A stretch of DNA of 64,000 nt from Fimbriimonadia bacterium (lineage in GTDB: Bacteria; Armatimonadota; Fimbriimonadia; Fimbriimonadales; Fimbriimonadaceae): positions 62,001 through 126,000 of the forward strand of contig JAUICQ010000004.1 in NCBI GenBank assembly GCA_030427425.1, read 5' to 3'. This document shows positions 53,804-63,148 of this stretch, piece after piece. Numbering within the stretch: position 1 is the stretch's first letter; every line of letters begins with the position of its first letter. The notes beneath the pieces were generated by a model. It had not been told where the DNA came from, did not search any database, and saw only the letters and a list, made by a program, of their open reading frames with translations. The position numbers and the translations under genes are program-made.

Positions 53804-55048
53804 TTAGCCTGTAGTTGTGTCTGCTGCATCGGCAGGAGCGTCGGTATCAGCAGGAGCGTTACTGTCTATTAAACCCTCTATGTCCCCTAGGTCTGGTAAG
53901 ATTAGCTCTTCAGCAGCAGGTTCAGCATCAGTAGCAGCGTCCGCATCGGCAGGAGCATCGGCATCAGCAGCAGGCTCAGTGTCGGCAGGAGCATCGGCAT
54001 CAGCAGGAGCGTCACTGTCTATTAAACCCTCTATGTCCCCTAGGTCTGGTAAGATTAGCTCTTCAGCAGCAGGTTCAGCATCAGTAGCAGCGTCGGTATC
54101 GGCAGGAGCGTCGGCATCGGCAGTAGCGTTGGCATCGGCAGTAGCATCAGCAGCAGCGTCTGTATCGGCATCAGCAGCAGGAGCTTCGGCGTCGTCAGGA
54201 GCATCGGCATCGGCAGCAGGTTCATCACCGCCTAGTAGGTCGTCATCTCCTCCGAATAGACCATCCATACCTAAGTCCCCGAATAGTTCAGCAAGTGCAG
54301 CTTCTTCTTCAGCTTTCTTCTTAGCTAATTCTTCTTCAGATAATTCTTCAACCTTAGTTCTTTCTTCGGCAGTGGTTAAGTCCATATCGGTTTCGCCTTT
54401 GTTTCGTAGAAGATTTCTTAAAGTCTCCTGAAGTTGAGCGTGATCAATAACCTCATCAATATCATTACTTATTCTGTACATAACTCCGTCTATAATATAA
54501 AATACGTCGAAGAATTTGCCATCTTCGTCATATTTTTTAGCTAATTGACGTGCGGTAACACCATTGTTAATAACTTCAATTTTTGGATTGCCGTTGTAAT
54601 CATATCCTCCAACATATCCTCTGGTATCTTCAACCCCATAGTTATTACTCTTTAGGATAGGGAATACCTGACCGTCTGCAAATACGAATGAGATGTTGCC
54701 CCATTTATCAGAATTATTATCCACAGAATCTTGAGCCTTACCAATGGCTTCTCTGAGTGATGAAATTACTTCTGTTTTAATCTGCTTATCAACGTCGTCT
54801 ATTTCTTGGTCTAATCGCATCACGATGTACTCGCCTTCAACATCAGCACTTACGTTGTTGCCCGTTGGCGCAACATATGTCGATCCCTTAGTGGAAGCAA
54901 CGCTGTTGACTGTAGATCCACTAGCGGACTGTTGTGAAGGATTTCCAAATAAGTCTAACCCTTTGATGGTTATATCTTTTCCCGGATTTAATCCACATCC
55001 AGCAAATAACAATGTTATAGGTATAATGCTCAAATATTCTTTTCTCAT
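53804..55048 (-). CDS. Lipoprotein with long Ala/Asp/Pro repeat tail
   Basis: The 414-residue product has a lipoprotein signal, IIPITLLFAGCGL (lipobox FAGC, Cys18). Residues about 60-215 form a globular domain (YIVMRLDQEIDDVDKQI, VFPILKSNNYGVED). A coiled, Glu-rich stretch follows (EELSEEELAKKKAEEE). The last 150 residues are an acidic low-complexity tail of DAPADAD-type units holding two copies of PAAEELILPDLGDIEGLID. At the DNA level the tail contains a 153-bp-spaced direct repeat of about 80 bp. Such tails may span the periplasm or extend from the cell surface. Function unknown. Confidence 0.72.
   Translation of the reverse strand: MRKEYLSIIPITLLFAGCGLNPGKDITIKGLDLFGNPSQQSASGSTVNSVASTKGSTYVAPTGNNVSADVEGEYIVMRLDQEIDDVDKQIKTEVISSLREAIGKAQDSVDNNSDKWGNISFVFADGQVFPILKSNNYGVEDTRGYVGGYDYNGNPKIEVINNGVTARQLAKKYDEDGKFFDVFYIIDGVMYRISNDIDEVIDHAQLQETLRNLLRNKGETDMDLTTAEERTKVEELSEEELAKKKAEEEAALAELFGDLGMDGLFGGDDDLLGGDEPAADADAPDDAEAPAADADTDAAADATADANATADADAPADTDAATDAEPAAEELILPDLGDIEGLIDSDAPADADAPADTEPAADADAPADADAATDAEPAAEELILPDLGDIEGLIDSNAPADTDAPADAADTTTG
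53862..54094 (-). repeat. Direct repeat inside the lipoprotein tail
   Basis: An identical stretch of about 80 bp starting CTGTCTATTAAACCCTCTA occurs at 53862 and again at 54015 (offset 153 bp, 51 codons, so the frame is kept). The surrounding codons repeat GCATCGGCAGG-type units. Copy number may vary by slippage. Confidence 0.8.
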
Positions 55049-55237
55049 GTTTTATTTTTGGGAATAATTTGATGAATTTTTTATATGCAATAATGCTGGA
55101 ATAGATAAAAGAGTAATTTGTAGATGATTATTTTTATTGAAATTTAAGTGCAATCATCGCAAAAATGCAGGATTTGATATTTTCATGATTGTGAAAAGTG
55201 GAATAAGTACAACAAGGAGGATTCTAGATTTTCATTT

Positions 55238-56116
55238 ATGTTACACCGTAAGAATAGATTGAAAAGAAGTTCTATTAGTGGCTACACTTTAGTAGAAATG
55301 CTTACGGCGATTTCAGTTTTAGTGATTCTTGCGGGAATTGCAATGCCTCAAGTTTCGAAAATGATAGAATCTGGAAATAGGGCTGCAGCGATAAAGAATA
55401 TCAAGCAGTTAGGCATGAGTGTTATGATGTATGCTGCCGACTTTGACCATATTTATCCTTCGGCATATGCAATGGATGGGGACGATTTAAGGATGAATAA
55501 TGGAATTCCTGCTCCAGTAGCGATTCCTACGGGTTGGGTGCAGGATGGTTATCATAACTCTGATGATGTAATGAAAGGCGATTCCGTCCATTGGGCGAAT
55601 GTTATCATGCCTTATGTTAAACAACCTAGTTTTTTTGAATCACCTGGGTTAGAGGTACAGAATGTACTGAAAAGCAGTGTGAAAGATTCTAAAGAGGCCA
55701 TTAAATGTGGATTTACTTACAATGGGTACCTGCACCAATATCCAGTACAACAAGTGAAAAATCCTTCGAAAGTGCCAATTTTTTGGAACGGACTTGGTAA
55801 AACTTGTATCCAAGGATTCGCACTTACTAATCCGTACTTGGTAAGTAGTAGTGCTAAATTGAATGCGAATAGAAAAGGAGCACTGCTGGGTGGTGATGTG
55901 TGTAAAATAGGAAGTTATAGCTACAGAAATAACGGATTTAATGTGTACGGAAAAAGTGTAGTTGTAGTGTATGCAGATGGTTCAGCGGGATTATTGAATT
56001 TTGAAAAAGAGATGTTAAGAACAAGCACTATCGCGACAGCTATTGAATCCAAACAATCTTTTACCCATCGAAGCGATGGTAGAAATGTCAAATTATTCGA
56101 TCCGGATGAAGATTAG
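55238..56116 (+). CDS. Type IV pilin-like prepilin protein
   Basis: The 292-residue product has a basic leader and the prepilin cleavage motif SISG|YTLVEMLTAISVLVILAG, with Glu+5 and the long hydrophobic helix. The next part is typical of pseudopilin-like proteins: RAAAIKNIKQLGMSVMMYAADF, then DHIYPSAYAMDGDD. A C-terminal VVVVYADGSAGLLNFE resembles the H-x-x-G/D-G strand of the DUF1559-type proteins common in Planctomycetes and Armatimonadota. A strong AAGGAGG lies about 17 nt upstream of the ATG, rather far. No pilus assembly genes flank it. It may be a surface or secretion pseudopilin. Confidence 0.85.
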   Translation: MLHRKNRLKRSSISGYTLVEMLTAISVLVILAGIAMPQVSKMIESGNRAAAIKNIKQLGMSVMMYAADFDHIYPSAYAMDGDDLRMNNGIPAPVAIPTGWVQDGYHNSDDVMKGDSVHWANVIMPYVKQPSFFESPGLEVQNVLKSSVKDSKEAIKCGFTYNGYLHQYPVQQVKNPSKVPIFWNGLGKTCIQGFALTNPYLVSSSAKLNANRKGALLGGDVCKIGSYSYRNNGFNVYGKSVVVVYADGSAGLLNFEKEMLRTSTIATAIESKQSFTHRSDGRNVKLFDPDED

Positions 56117-56449
56117 CGAGTAGTGGTTGAAGAATTCAATTTTTTTTTATCGACCAGACCCCGAAATTTTTAAATTTTCGGGGTGACGGAGGTAGTTGGT
56201 AGGCAATTATTGTTTTTAGAGCCCACACTTGATAATTTACTTTCTAATGTAGGAGATATATAATTCAATCGGGGTCTGGCCCATTCTAATAAAATAGCCT
56301 AAGATACCATTTAACAACAAGAAGGGAAAGTCTATTTTGAGCGCTGTTACAAGTACTAGAAGTGGAAAGAATGTTTTTAGTTACCAAGATACAAGCTTTC
56401 TTTTAGTAAATTAGTTGCCAATTATATCAAAGAGGGTTAAACTTATAAT
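56117..56449. other. Spacer with a small inverted-repeat element
   Basis: No gene was seen. Terminal repeats ACCAGACCCC (from 56153) and GGGGTCTGGC (to 56280) enclose 128 bp, with an inner hairpin CCCCGAAA/TTTCGGGG (56159-56183) and a CCCACACTT motif shared with other spacers. It resembles a MITE-like element. The last 130 bp probably contain the nuo promoter. Confidence 0.5.
56153..56281. repeat. MITE-like inverted-repeat element
   Basis: Imperfect 10-nt terminal inverted repeats (one mismatch) bound a 129-bp piece with GTTGGTAGGCAATTATT, similar to GGTTGGCAATAATT after the repeat at 62901. No target duplication is evident. Confidence 0.45.
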
Positions 56450-57667
56450 ATGGAAAGTAGTACATTCATGCCAACAACAGAAACAATCATGGAGCGTGTT
56501 GGCGAGAACACGATGATTGTGAACATCGGTCCGCAGCATCCTTCTACGCACGGAGTATTACGTGTAATCTGTGAGTTAGAAGGGGAGACAATAATTCAGT
56601 GCCGATGTAAAATAGGATATCTTCATACTGGCATGGAGAAAGAGGCTGAGTATCAGCAATATCAGAAATGTGTTGTAATGACGGATAGAATGGACTACTT
56701 AAGTGCTAATGGGAATAATTTAGCTCATGCACTAGCCGTTGAAAAATTACTAGGTTGTGATATTCCCAAGCGAGCTCAGTATCTACGTGTTATACTTGCA
56801 GAACTTAGCAGAGTTGCTTCCCATTTAGTATGGTTAGGAACTCATGCGCTAGACTTAGGCGCTATGACCCCCCTATTCTATTGCTGGACCGAACGAGAGC
56901 ACATACTGGATATGTTTGAGATGTTCTCTGGGGTTAGGATGATGCCTAGCTGGATTGTGCCAGGTGGTTTGCGCGGAGATATGCCAGAAGGTTTCGAAGA
57001 GAAATTGAGAAACTTTCTCAAGAGCTTTCCTTCAGAGCTAGAGATTCTTGAGAATTTATTGGTTGAGAATCCGATATGGATTGAAAGAACTCAAAATATA
57101 GGGGTTTTATCGGCTGATGAGACTCTTAATTTAGGCTGTTCTGGGCCAATTATGAGAGCGAGTGGTGTTGCTTGGGATTTAAGAAAGACTAATCCGTATA
57201 GTAGTTATGAAGATTTTGAATTTGATGTGCCTCTAGGTGAAAAAGGTGATGTGTATGACAGATTCTTAGTACGTATTGCTGAAATGAAGGAGAGCTTGAG
57301 AATTATTCAGCAGGCCATAGATGGTCTTCCAGAAGGTGATTTCAGAACCGCTGATAGAAAGATTGCACCTCCACCAAAGGAAGAGATTGATACCTCGATG
57401 GAATCTTTAATCCACCACTTTAAGCTTTATACGGAAGGATTCTGTCCACCGGTTGGAGAAACATATGCTGCTATTGAAGGACCAAAAGGGGAACTTGGAT
57501 TTTATGTGGTTAGTGATGGAACCAACAAGCCATATCGTTGGCATGTAAGACCAAGTAGTTTTATGAATTTAAAATCGTTAGAGATAATGGCAAAAGGGAA
57601 GATGTTATCCGATCTTGTTGCTATTATTGGTTCCATTGATATCGTTTTAGGAGAGATAGATAGATAA
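56450..57667 (+). CDS. nuoD: NADH-quinone oxidoreductase subunit D
   Basis: The 405-residue subunit carries part of the quinone pocket of respiratory complex I. Signature NIGPQHPSTHGVLRVICELEG is at the start, then IGYLHTGMEKEAEYQ, and ASGVAWDLRKTNPYSSYEDF. ESLIHHFKLYTEGFCPPVGETYAAIEGPKGELG matches the C-terminal part of the family. The final DIVLGEIDR is the universal NuoD end. The length is normal. nuoE follows after 27 bp; nuoA, B, C are not directly upstream, where a pilin-like gene and a repeat lie instead. Confidence 0.97.
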   Translation: MESSTFMPTTETIMERVGENTMIVNIGPQHPSTHGVLRVICELEGETIIQCRCKIGYLHTGMEKEAEYQQYQKCVVMTDRMDYLSANGNNLAHALAVEKLLGCDIPKRAQYLRVILAELSRVASHLVWLGTHALDLGAMTPLFYCWTEREHILDMFEMFSGVRMMPSWIVPGGLRGDMPEGFEEKLRNFLKSFPSELEILENLLVENPIWIERTQNIGVLSADETLNLGCSGPIMRASGVAWDLRKTNPYSSYEDFEFDVPLGEKGDVYDRFLVRIAEMKESLRIIQQAIDGLPEGDFRTADRKIAPPPKEEIDTSMESLIHHFKLYTEGFCPPVGETYAAIEGPKGELGFYVVSDGTNKPYRWHVRPSSFMNLKSLEIMAKGKMLSDLVAIIGSIDIVLGEIDR

Positions 57668-57694
57668 CATCCTGTTAGGTGAGGAGAAAATATT

Positions 57695-58312
57695 ATGAAA
57701 AATGTAGTTCCAGTAGAAATGATGAAAGCCAGACCCAAAGCGCCTAAACGAGAGGATGTGAGAATCCGATTTTCGGAAGAGGCAATGAAAGAATTAAATG
57801 CTTTAATTAGTCATTATCCTAATAAAAAAGCCGCAATACTGCCTGCTCTCTGGTTGGCACAACGTGAATATGGTGGTGAAATTACTGCAGATGCTATGGT
57901 GGAAGTAGCTTATCACTTAGAGAGAAGTTATGCCGAAATTGAAGGAGTAGCAACTTTTTATAGCCTCTATAATGTTAACCATAAAGTAGGGAAACACCTC
58001 ATCGATGTATGCACATGTCTTTCGTGTCAACTTTGTGAAGGGTATAATGTGTTAAAATACTTATGTGACAAGTTAAATATTCCTAATGGAGGAACTACCA
58101 AAGACGGAATGTTTACTGTTCACGAAGTAGAGTGCCTAAATGCTTGTGATAGAGCACCGGTAATTCAGGTTGGGGACGAATATTATGGCCCAATAGATAC
58201 AGAATTTATCGATAAGTTACTAGACAAGTTAAGGAATACGCAGGAGTCTACAGTCGTAAGATATGCAGATGAAGTAGTAAAGGCGCAAATTAACAAAGAA
58301 GAAATATTATAA
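57695..58312 (+). CDS. nuoE: NADH-quinone oxidoreductase subunit E (2Fe-2S)
   Basis: The 205-residue protein binds a 2Fe-2S cluster in the NADH-input arm of complex I. The thioredoxin-like domain carries four cysteine ligands: VCTCLSCQLCEG (C-x4-C type) and VECLNACDRAPVIQV (C-x3-C). LPALWLAQREYG and GVATFYSLYN are family motifs. It has a roughly 20-residue N-terminal extension and a short C-terminal tail. GGAG lies 8 nt upstream, and it forms an operon with nuoD. nuoF is not the next gene. Confidence 0.96.
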   Translation: MKNVVPVEMMKARPKAPKREDVRIRFSEEAMKELNALISHYPNKKAAILPALWLAQREYGGEITADAMVEVAYHLERSYAEIEGVATFYSLYNVNHKVGKHLIDVCTCLSCQLCEGYNVLKYLCDKLNIPNGGTTKDGMFTVHEVECLNACDRAPVIQVGDEYYGPIDTEFIDKLLDKLRNTQESTVVRYADEVVKAQINKEEIL

Positions 58313-58403
58313 TTTACTTTTATTAGTTTGTAGTAGCATATGGGAATTTATGCTTAAGTACAATTCGTAGTTTCTTTTATTAAGGGAATTTTATAATACA
58401 CTA

Positions 58404-60245
58404 ATGAGTTATAATCTTAAATCAACAGCAGAAAAAGCAAAAGAATCGGTTATTATCAGAACAAGATCGAAAACGTTTTTAAATACACCTATGGCATATA
58501 ATTATTTATTAGACGCAACCTCACTTGGAGAGTTATTCCATACTGTGTGTTCCAAATGGAGCAATCGTGTTGCAGTATTGCGGAATGAAGGGGCAGGCTT
58601 TGAGCCTTTAACCTATAAAGAACTCTATCAGAAGGTTCACGAGGTTGCTTGTGGATTGAAAAACTTAGGAGTAGAGAAGGGTGATAGAGTTGCTATCATT
58701 AGTGAAAACTGTATGGAGTGGTCCTTGGTCGACTGGGCTGCCCAGACATTAGGTGTAATTACTGTTCCTATTTATACAACCTTACCACCAGACCAGATAG
58801 AGTATATCATTGAAAATTCGGGTGCGAAAGTAGCATTTGCAGGTACTGAACTAGTGGCGGAAAAACTTAAGAACATAGATAATGTTACTACTGTTGTTCT
58901 TAAAACAAAAGATGGAAAGCTTCCACATGCTCAGTTGAAAAAGTTTATACAAGATGGAAAGGGAGCCCTTAGCAGCAATCAGTGGCAGGAGATTTCTCAA
59001 GAAATTAAAAAAGATGATATAGCCACTATTATTTATACTAGCGGAACTACCGGAGTGCCTAAAGGAGTAATGCTTGAAAATAAATCGTTCTTGCATGTCT
59101 GTTATGCTGCACAGAAAGTGTTACCGATTAATCAGACAGATGTCTATCTATCATTTTTACCACTATCCCATGTTTTCGAACGAGCTGTGGGGCATGTGCT
59201 CCCAACAAGTCTAGGAAGTTGCGTGGCATACGCTCAGAATTTAGCCTCACTCAATAAAGATTTACAGACAGTGAAGCCTACTGTTATGTTATGTGTGCCA
59301 AGATTATTAGAGGCTATTCAGCAGAGAATTTTAGATAATGTATCTAAACAGAGTAAATTTAAACAAAAGTTATTCTGGTTTGCTTACCACCAAGGATTAA
59401 GAAGGGCTCAACGAAAATTTGCACCTTTAGCTTGGCTAACGGATAGATTAGTAGGCAAAACTATCCGTGAACGTACCGGTGGAAAAGTTCGGTACTTTGT
59501 ATCTGGAGGAGCAGCCCTCGATCCGGATTTATGTAATTTCTATCTTGCGTTTGGATTTAATATGATACAAGGATACGGATTAACCGAAACTTGTGCCTAT
59601 ACAACACTGAATCATCCTGAAAGAAACAATGTTCAGAGCGTAGGAGAGACTGCGTGGGGAACAGAAATTAAAATTGCTAAAGATGGAGAGATATTAGTTA
59701 AAGGCCCCACTCTGATGAAAGGGTACTATAAAATGCCTAAAGAAACAGAGCAGGTCATAGATTCAAAAGGTTGGTTCCATACAGGGGATATCGGTAAGTT
59801 TGAAGGCAAGCACCTCTGCATTACTGATAGAAAGAAAGATCTCATTATCCTAGCTAATGGGAAGAATGTGGCGCCACAGCCTATCGAGAATAAACTGAAA
59901 CAGAAATCGCTGATTCAAGAAGTAGTGCTCTTTGGAGATACATCTGAGAGCCTCTGTGCATTAATTATTCCTAATAAAGAAGTGCTGAACACAAAACTAC
60001 TGGAGACCGGAGCAGGCAAGATTGCTGAAGAAGAATGGAGCAGTAGCGATATTGTAAAAAGCTTAATTAAAGAACAGATCTCCTCAGTTAATAAGAATCT
60101 TGCAGCTTTCGAAAAAGTAAAACGATTCGAAGTTATTAACGCTACATTTTCAGTCGAGAGTGGAGAGCTTACTCCTAGCATGAAAGTTAAAAGGAATGTA
60201 GTAAAAGAAAAGTATAAAGTGATTATCGAAAAGATGCTCAAGTAA
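58404..60245 (+). CDS. fadD: Long-chain acyl-CoA synthetase
   Basis: The 613-residue AMP-forming enzyme activates fatty acids to acyl-CoA. The P-loop is YTSGTTGVPKGVMLEN (about 210-225), and the core motif is GYGLTETCAYTTLN. The hinge GWFHTGDIG and KKDLIILANGKNVAPQPIE with the catalytic Lys region follow. It is of the FAA1/FAD15 type and has the longer length expected. A C-terminal KVKRNVVKEKY completes the domain. It follows nuoE at 91 bp with no clear coupling. It may serve membrane lipid recycling from host fatty acids. Confidence 0.93.
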   Translation: MSYNLKSTAEKAKESVIIRTRSKTFLNTPMAYNYLLDATSLGELFHTVCSKWSNRVAVLRNEGAGFEPLTYKELYQKVHEVACGLKNLGVEKGDRVAIISENCMEWSLVDWAAQTLGVITVPIYTTLPPDQIEYIIENSGAKVAFAGTELVAEKLKNIDNVTTVVLKTKDGKLPHAQLKKFIQDGKGALSSNQWQEISQEIKKDDIATIIYTSGTTGVPKGVMLENKSFLHVCYAAQKVLPINQTDVYLSFLPLSHVFERAVGHVLPTSLGSCVAYAQNLASLNKDLQTVKPTVMLCVPRLLEAIQQRILDNVSKQSKFKQKLFWFAYHQGLRRAQRKFAPLAWLTDRLVGKTIRERTGGKVRYFVSGGAALDPDLCNFYLAFGFNMIQGYGLTETCAYTTLNHPERNNVQSVGETAWGTEIKIAKDGEILVKGPTLMKGYYKMPKETEQVIDSKGWFHTGDIGKFEGKHLCITDRKKDLIILANGKNVAPQPIENKLKQKSLIQEVVLFGDTSESLCALIIPNKEVLNTKLLETGAGKIAEEEWSSSDIVKSLIKEQISSVNKNLAAFEKVKRFEVINATFSVESGELTPSMKVKRNVVKEKYKVIIEKMLK

Positions 60246-60709
60246 AGGATATCATTTTAGAATGAAAAATAATGGGGGTTGAATAATTTGTGCGCCCCCG
60301 AATCTCCTATAATTAAACAATTTTTGTGGCTAATCTATTATTTGTTAGCCAGCCTACTATGCTAGTCTCACTATGTTGTCTCTCTCGAAGGGAATCCAGG
60401 AATTGTTAAAAATAATATTCCTCCTCAATTTAAAAACTATTAAGTGTGGGTTCAACAACAATAAATCATCTCCTACTAACACCGTCATGGCGGGAATTTA
60501 AAAATCACGCCATCTGGCCGATATTAAAAAACTAATGCTTCCTGATGGACAAATTAATATTTATTCATTTCCGATCTTCACCTATATATGCAGGATTATA
60601 GATTAAATATGTATAATTCTTGTAAAATAATAGTTAAAACAACCTGGGCCCTGTAAAAATACCTGTTTCCGACCGAATAATCGATTAGAGGTATTAGAAT
60701 TAATCATCT
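60246..60709. other. Spacer with repeat fragments
   Basis: No gene was seen. It contains a GGGGG...CCCCC hairpin (about 60274-60299), a partial copy of the palindromic core (CTCGAAGGGAATCCAGG near 60383-60399), TTAAGTGTGGGTTC (60440) and ACCGTCATGGCGGG (60480). The region just before flhA is AT-rich and may hold its promoter. Confidence 0.5.
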
Positions 60710-62794
60710 ATGAACGATTTTAAGAACTTTTTCAAGAATACAGATATCATACTTGGGTTAGCATTGTTGCTTATTGTCTCGATGCTTATCCTGCCTATTC
60801 CGCACTGGATATTGGATACCGGACTAGTTATTGCGATTGCAACTTCCGTTATTATTATCCTTACATCTGTGAACATCGACGATCCGCTAAAACTTAGCAT
60901 ATTCCCCTCTTTGCTCTTAATCTCTACGCTTTTTAGGCTAGCCTTAAGTATTACGGCCACTAAACTAATTTTAGGGACTGGTGACGGTGGAAAGGTTATC
61001 GAAACGTTCGGTAAGTTTGTTATGGGTGGCGACTTCGTTGTGGGGTTTGTTGCCTTCTTAATTCTTGTTATCGTCCAGTTTATCGTTATCACGAATGGTG
61101 CTGGTCGTGTGTCTGAAGTTGTTGCTAGGTTTACCTTGGACGCTATGCCTGGTAAACAGATGGCTATCGATGCCGATCTTGCTGCAGGATTAATCGATGA
61201 GAAGATGGCTAAAGAGCGTCGTAAGCACATTAAGAAAGAAGCCGACTTCTATGGTGCGATGGATGGTGCGAGTAAGTTTGTTAAAGGTGATGCTATTGCG
61301 TCTATTTTAATTATCGTTGTTAACATTATTGGTGGCTTTGCAGTAGGATTCTTCCGAGGGGAGGGAGATGCTAGCTATGTAATTAAGACCTATACACTAC
61401 TATCTGTTGGTGAAGGTATTGTTGCTCAGATTCCTGCCCTGTTAATATCCACTTCAAGCGGTCTGTTGGTTACACGTGCTGGTCAGGAAAATACAATGGG
61501 TGGAGCGGTGGTCGCTCAGATCTTAGCTCAGCCTAAAGCGCTTATGTCAGCAGGGATCGCACTTGTTCTTTTTGCTTTTATTCCCGGATTCCCGACCCCC
61601 ATCTTCCTTGCGATAGGTGGTGGTTTGCTGGGATTGTCTAGATACGTTCAGATGAATCCTATGCTGTTAGAATTAGCTGAGAGAGGCGGGGTGTTTCCAG
61701 AAGAAGAAGCTCCTGTAGAAACAAAAGAACAGGATAGCAATAGTCCGGAATCTGTAATGTCACTGTTGGATGTGGATGCCCTAGAGATTGAGGTAGGATA
61801 TGCACTGACGAGATTGGCGGATCCGCGTGTTGGTGGTGATTTAACCGAACGTATAGCTGGTATGCGAAAGCAGCTTGCTGGAGAGATGGGGTTTGTGGTT
61901 CCTAGCGTTAGAATCCGTGACAGCGTCGTATTAAACTCTAATGAATACTGTATTAAGGTTCGGGGCGAGGAGGTCGCACGGGGTACGTCAGAGGTAGACA
62001 TGTTGATGGCCTTGGATAATGGAACGGTAATAGAAGAAGTGCCAGGAAAACCGACCAAAGAGCCAGTGTTCGGAATAGATGCTTTATGGATAAATGAGAA
62101 GTTTAAAGACGAAGCCCTTCTGAATGGATATACCATCATTGAACCAACTGCGGTAATGGCTACTCACCTGAATGAAGTAATTAAACAGCATGCTGCGGAG
62201 CTATTAACTAGACAGGATGTACAAGGCTTAATCGATAATGTAAAAGAGAGAAATAAAGCAGTTGTAGATGAACTAATACCTAACTTGGTTTCTGTTGGTG
62301 ATGTTCAGAAAGTATTGCAGCATCTGCTTCGTGAAAGAGTGCCTATTAAGGATATGGTGGCGATTCTGGAAACCATGGCCGACTATGCTCCTAAGACAAA
62401 AGAGCCCGATTCTCTTGGGGAAGTAGTAAGGGCTGCTATCTGCAGAACTGTTACTGGGATGTATGTAAATGAGGATAATAAACTTTACTGTATAACCCTT
62501 GCTCCATCATTAGAAAAGCAGCTAGGTGATAATGTTCAGACTAACTCTTTTGGAACCACTATCGGGATGGATCCCGAACTCCAGAAGACCTTAGTTCAGA
62601 AAATTGAGGATGCCTATGAGAGGGCAGAGACCTCTAACTTTAGTAATCCAATACTATTATGTAATTCTCAAATACGTCTAGGTATGCATAGACTTATTTC
62701 ACGATATATGCCTAAATTGCCAGTGGTAGCTTTTAATGAAATTACTCCTAGGGCAGAAGTCGAGTTTGTTCAACAAGTTAAATTAGATGCTTAA
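60710..62794 (+). CDS. flhA: Flagellar export apparatus protein FlhA
   Basis: The 694-residue protein is the large export gate of the flagellar type III secretion system. About eight N-terminal helices are followed by the FHIPEP signature, which reads RVSEVVARFTLDAMPGKQMA and IDADLAAGLID (about residues 130-165). The cytosolic ring-forming part is complete, with RIRDSVVLNSNEYCIKVRGE, IDALWINE and VLQHLLRERVPIKDM. It ends in VVAFNEITPRAEVEFVQQ, family-typical. The length fits. With fliD in the window it supports a functional flagellum or export device. flhB and flhF are not adjacent. Confidence 0.97.
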   Translation: MNDFKNFFKNTDIILGLALLLIVSMLILPIPHWILDTGLVIAIATSVIIILTSVNIDDPLKLSIFPSLLLISTLFRLALSITATKLILGTGDGGKVIETFGKFVMGGDFVVGFVAFLILVIVQFIVITNGAGRVSEVVARFTLDAMPGKQMAIDADLAAGLIDEKMAKERRKHIKKEADFYGAMDGASKFVKGDAIASILIIVVNIIGGFAVGFFRGEGDASYVIKTYTLLSVGEGIVAQIPALLISTSSGLLVTRAGQENTMGGAVVAQILAQPKALMSAGIALVLFAFIPGFPTPIFLAIGGGLLGLSRYVQMNPMLLELAERGGVFPEEEAPVETKEQDSNSPESVMSLLDVDALEIEVGYALTRLADPRVGGDLTERIAGMRKQLAGEMGFVVPSVRIRDSVVLNSNEYCIKVRGEEVARGTSEVDMLMALDNGTVIEEVPGKPTKEPVFGIDALWINEKFKDEALLNGYTIIEPTAVMATHLNEVIKQHAAELLTRQDVQGLIDNVKERNKAVVDELIPNLVSVGDVQKVLQHLLRERVPIKDMVAILETMADYAPKTKEPDSLGEVVRAAICRTVTGMYVNEDNKLYCITLAPSLEKQLGDNVQTNSFGTTIGMDPELQKTLVQKIEDAYERAETSNFSNPILLCNSQIRLGMHRLISRYMPKLPVVAFNEITPRAEVEFVQQVKLDA

Positions 62795-63148
62795 GCTAGT
62801 AATTTAGTCGTTTTCTTCCTGCACATCTTTAATGTTTTGGCGTTTTGTGCAGTGAGCATTAGTGTATTGCATGTTTCTTTGCTATTGATTCTTGAGGTGT
62901 TTTCTGGATCCCCTTCGAGGATGACCCCGGTCGGTGGCGCGAGCGTGATAGGTTGGCAATAATTATTAATTTAAAATATAGTAAATGGACCTTGTTTATT
63001 ACCATGCTTCCCGCTAGTAGGTCATCCACTTGTGTGTGTTCACTAATTCGGTGACAAACAAATGTGCAATAGCATTTCAGTTTAGAAGAGGATTAGAGTG
63101 CTGAAGTATCCCGATGCGGCAAACATCAGAATACTACAAACACGGATT
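62795..63148. other. Spacer with one palindromic repeat copy
   Basis: No gene was seen between flhA and glpX, which converge here. A full dispersed-core copy, TTTCTGGATCCCCTTCGAGG followed by ATGAC, lies at 62901-62925, then GGCGCGAGCGTGATAGGTTG. No clear U-tract terminator was seen for either gene. Confidence 0.55.
62901..62925 (+). repeat. Dispersed palindromic repeat core
   Basis: CTGGATCCCCTTCGAGGATG matches the window-wide core and is followed by a GGTCGGTGGCGCGAGCG stretch comparable with GGAGAGGCGAGTCGG in the 70-bp copies. Confidence 0.7.

Noticed and set aside
53817-54431. 204-residue Ser/Ala frame opposite the lipoprotein tail
   Set aside because: Antisense of the Ala/Asp repeat with no start signal; the lipoprotein on the - strand has a lipobox and normal domains.
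60274-60299. Intrinsic terminator after the acyl-CoA synthetase
   Set aside because: Only five G:C pairs around a 16-nt loop and no U-tract, too weak to call.
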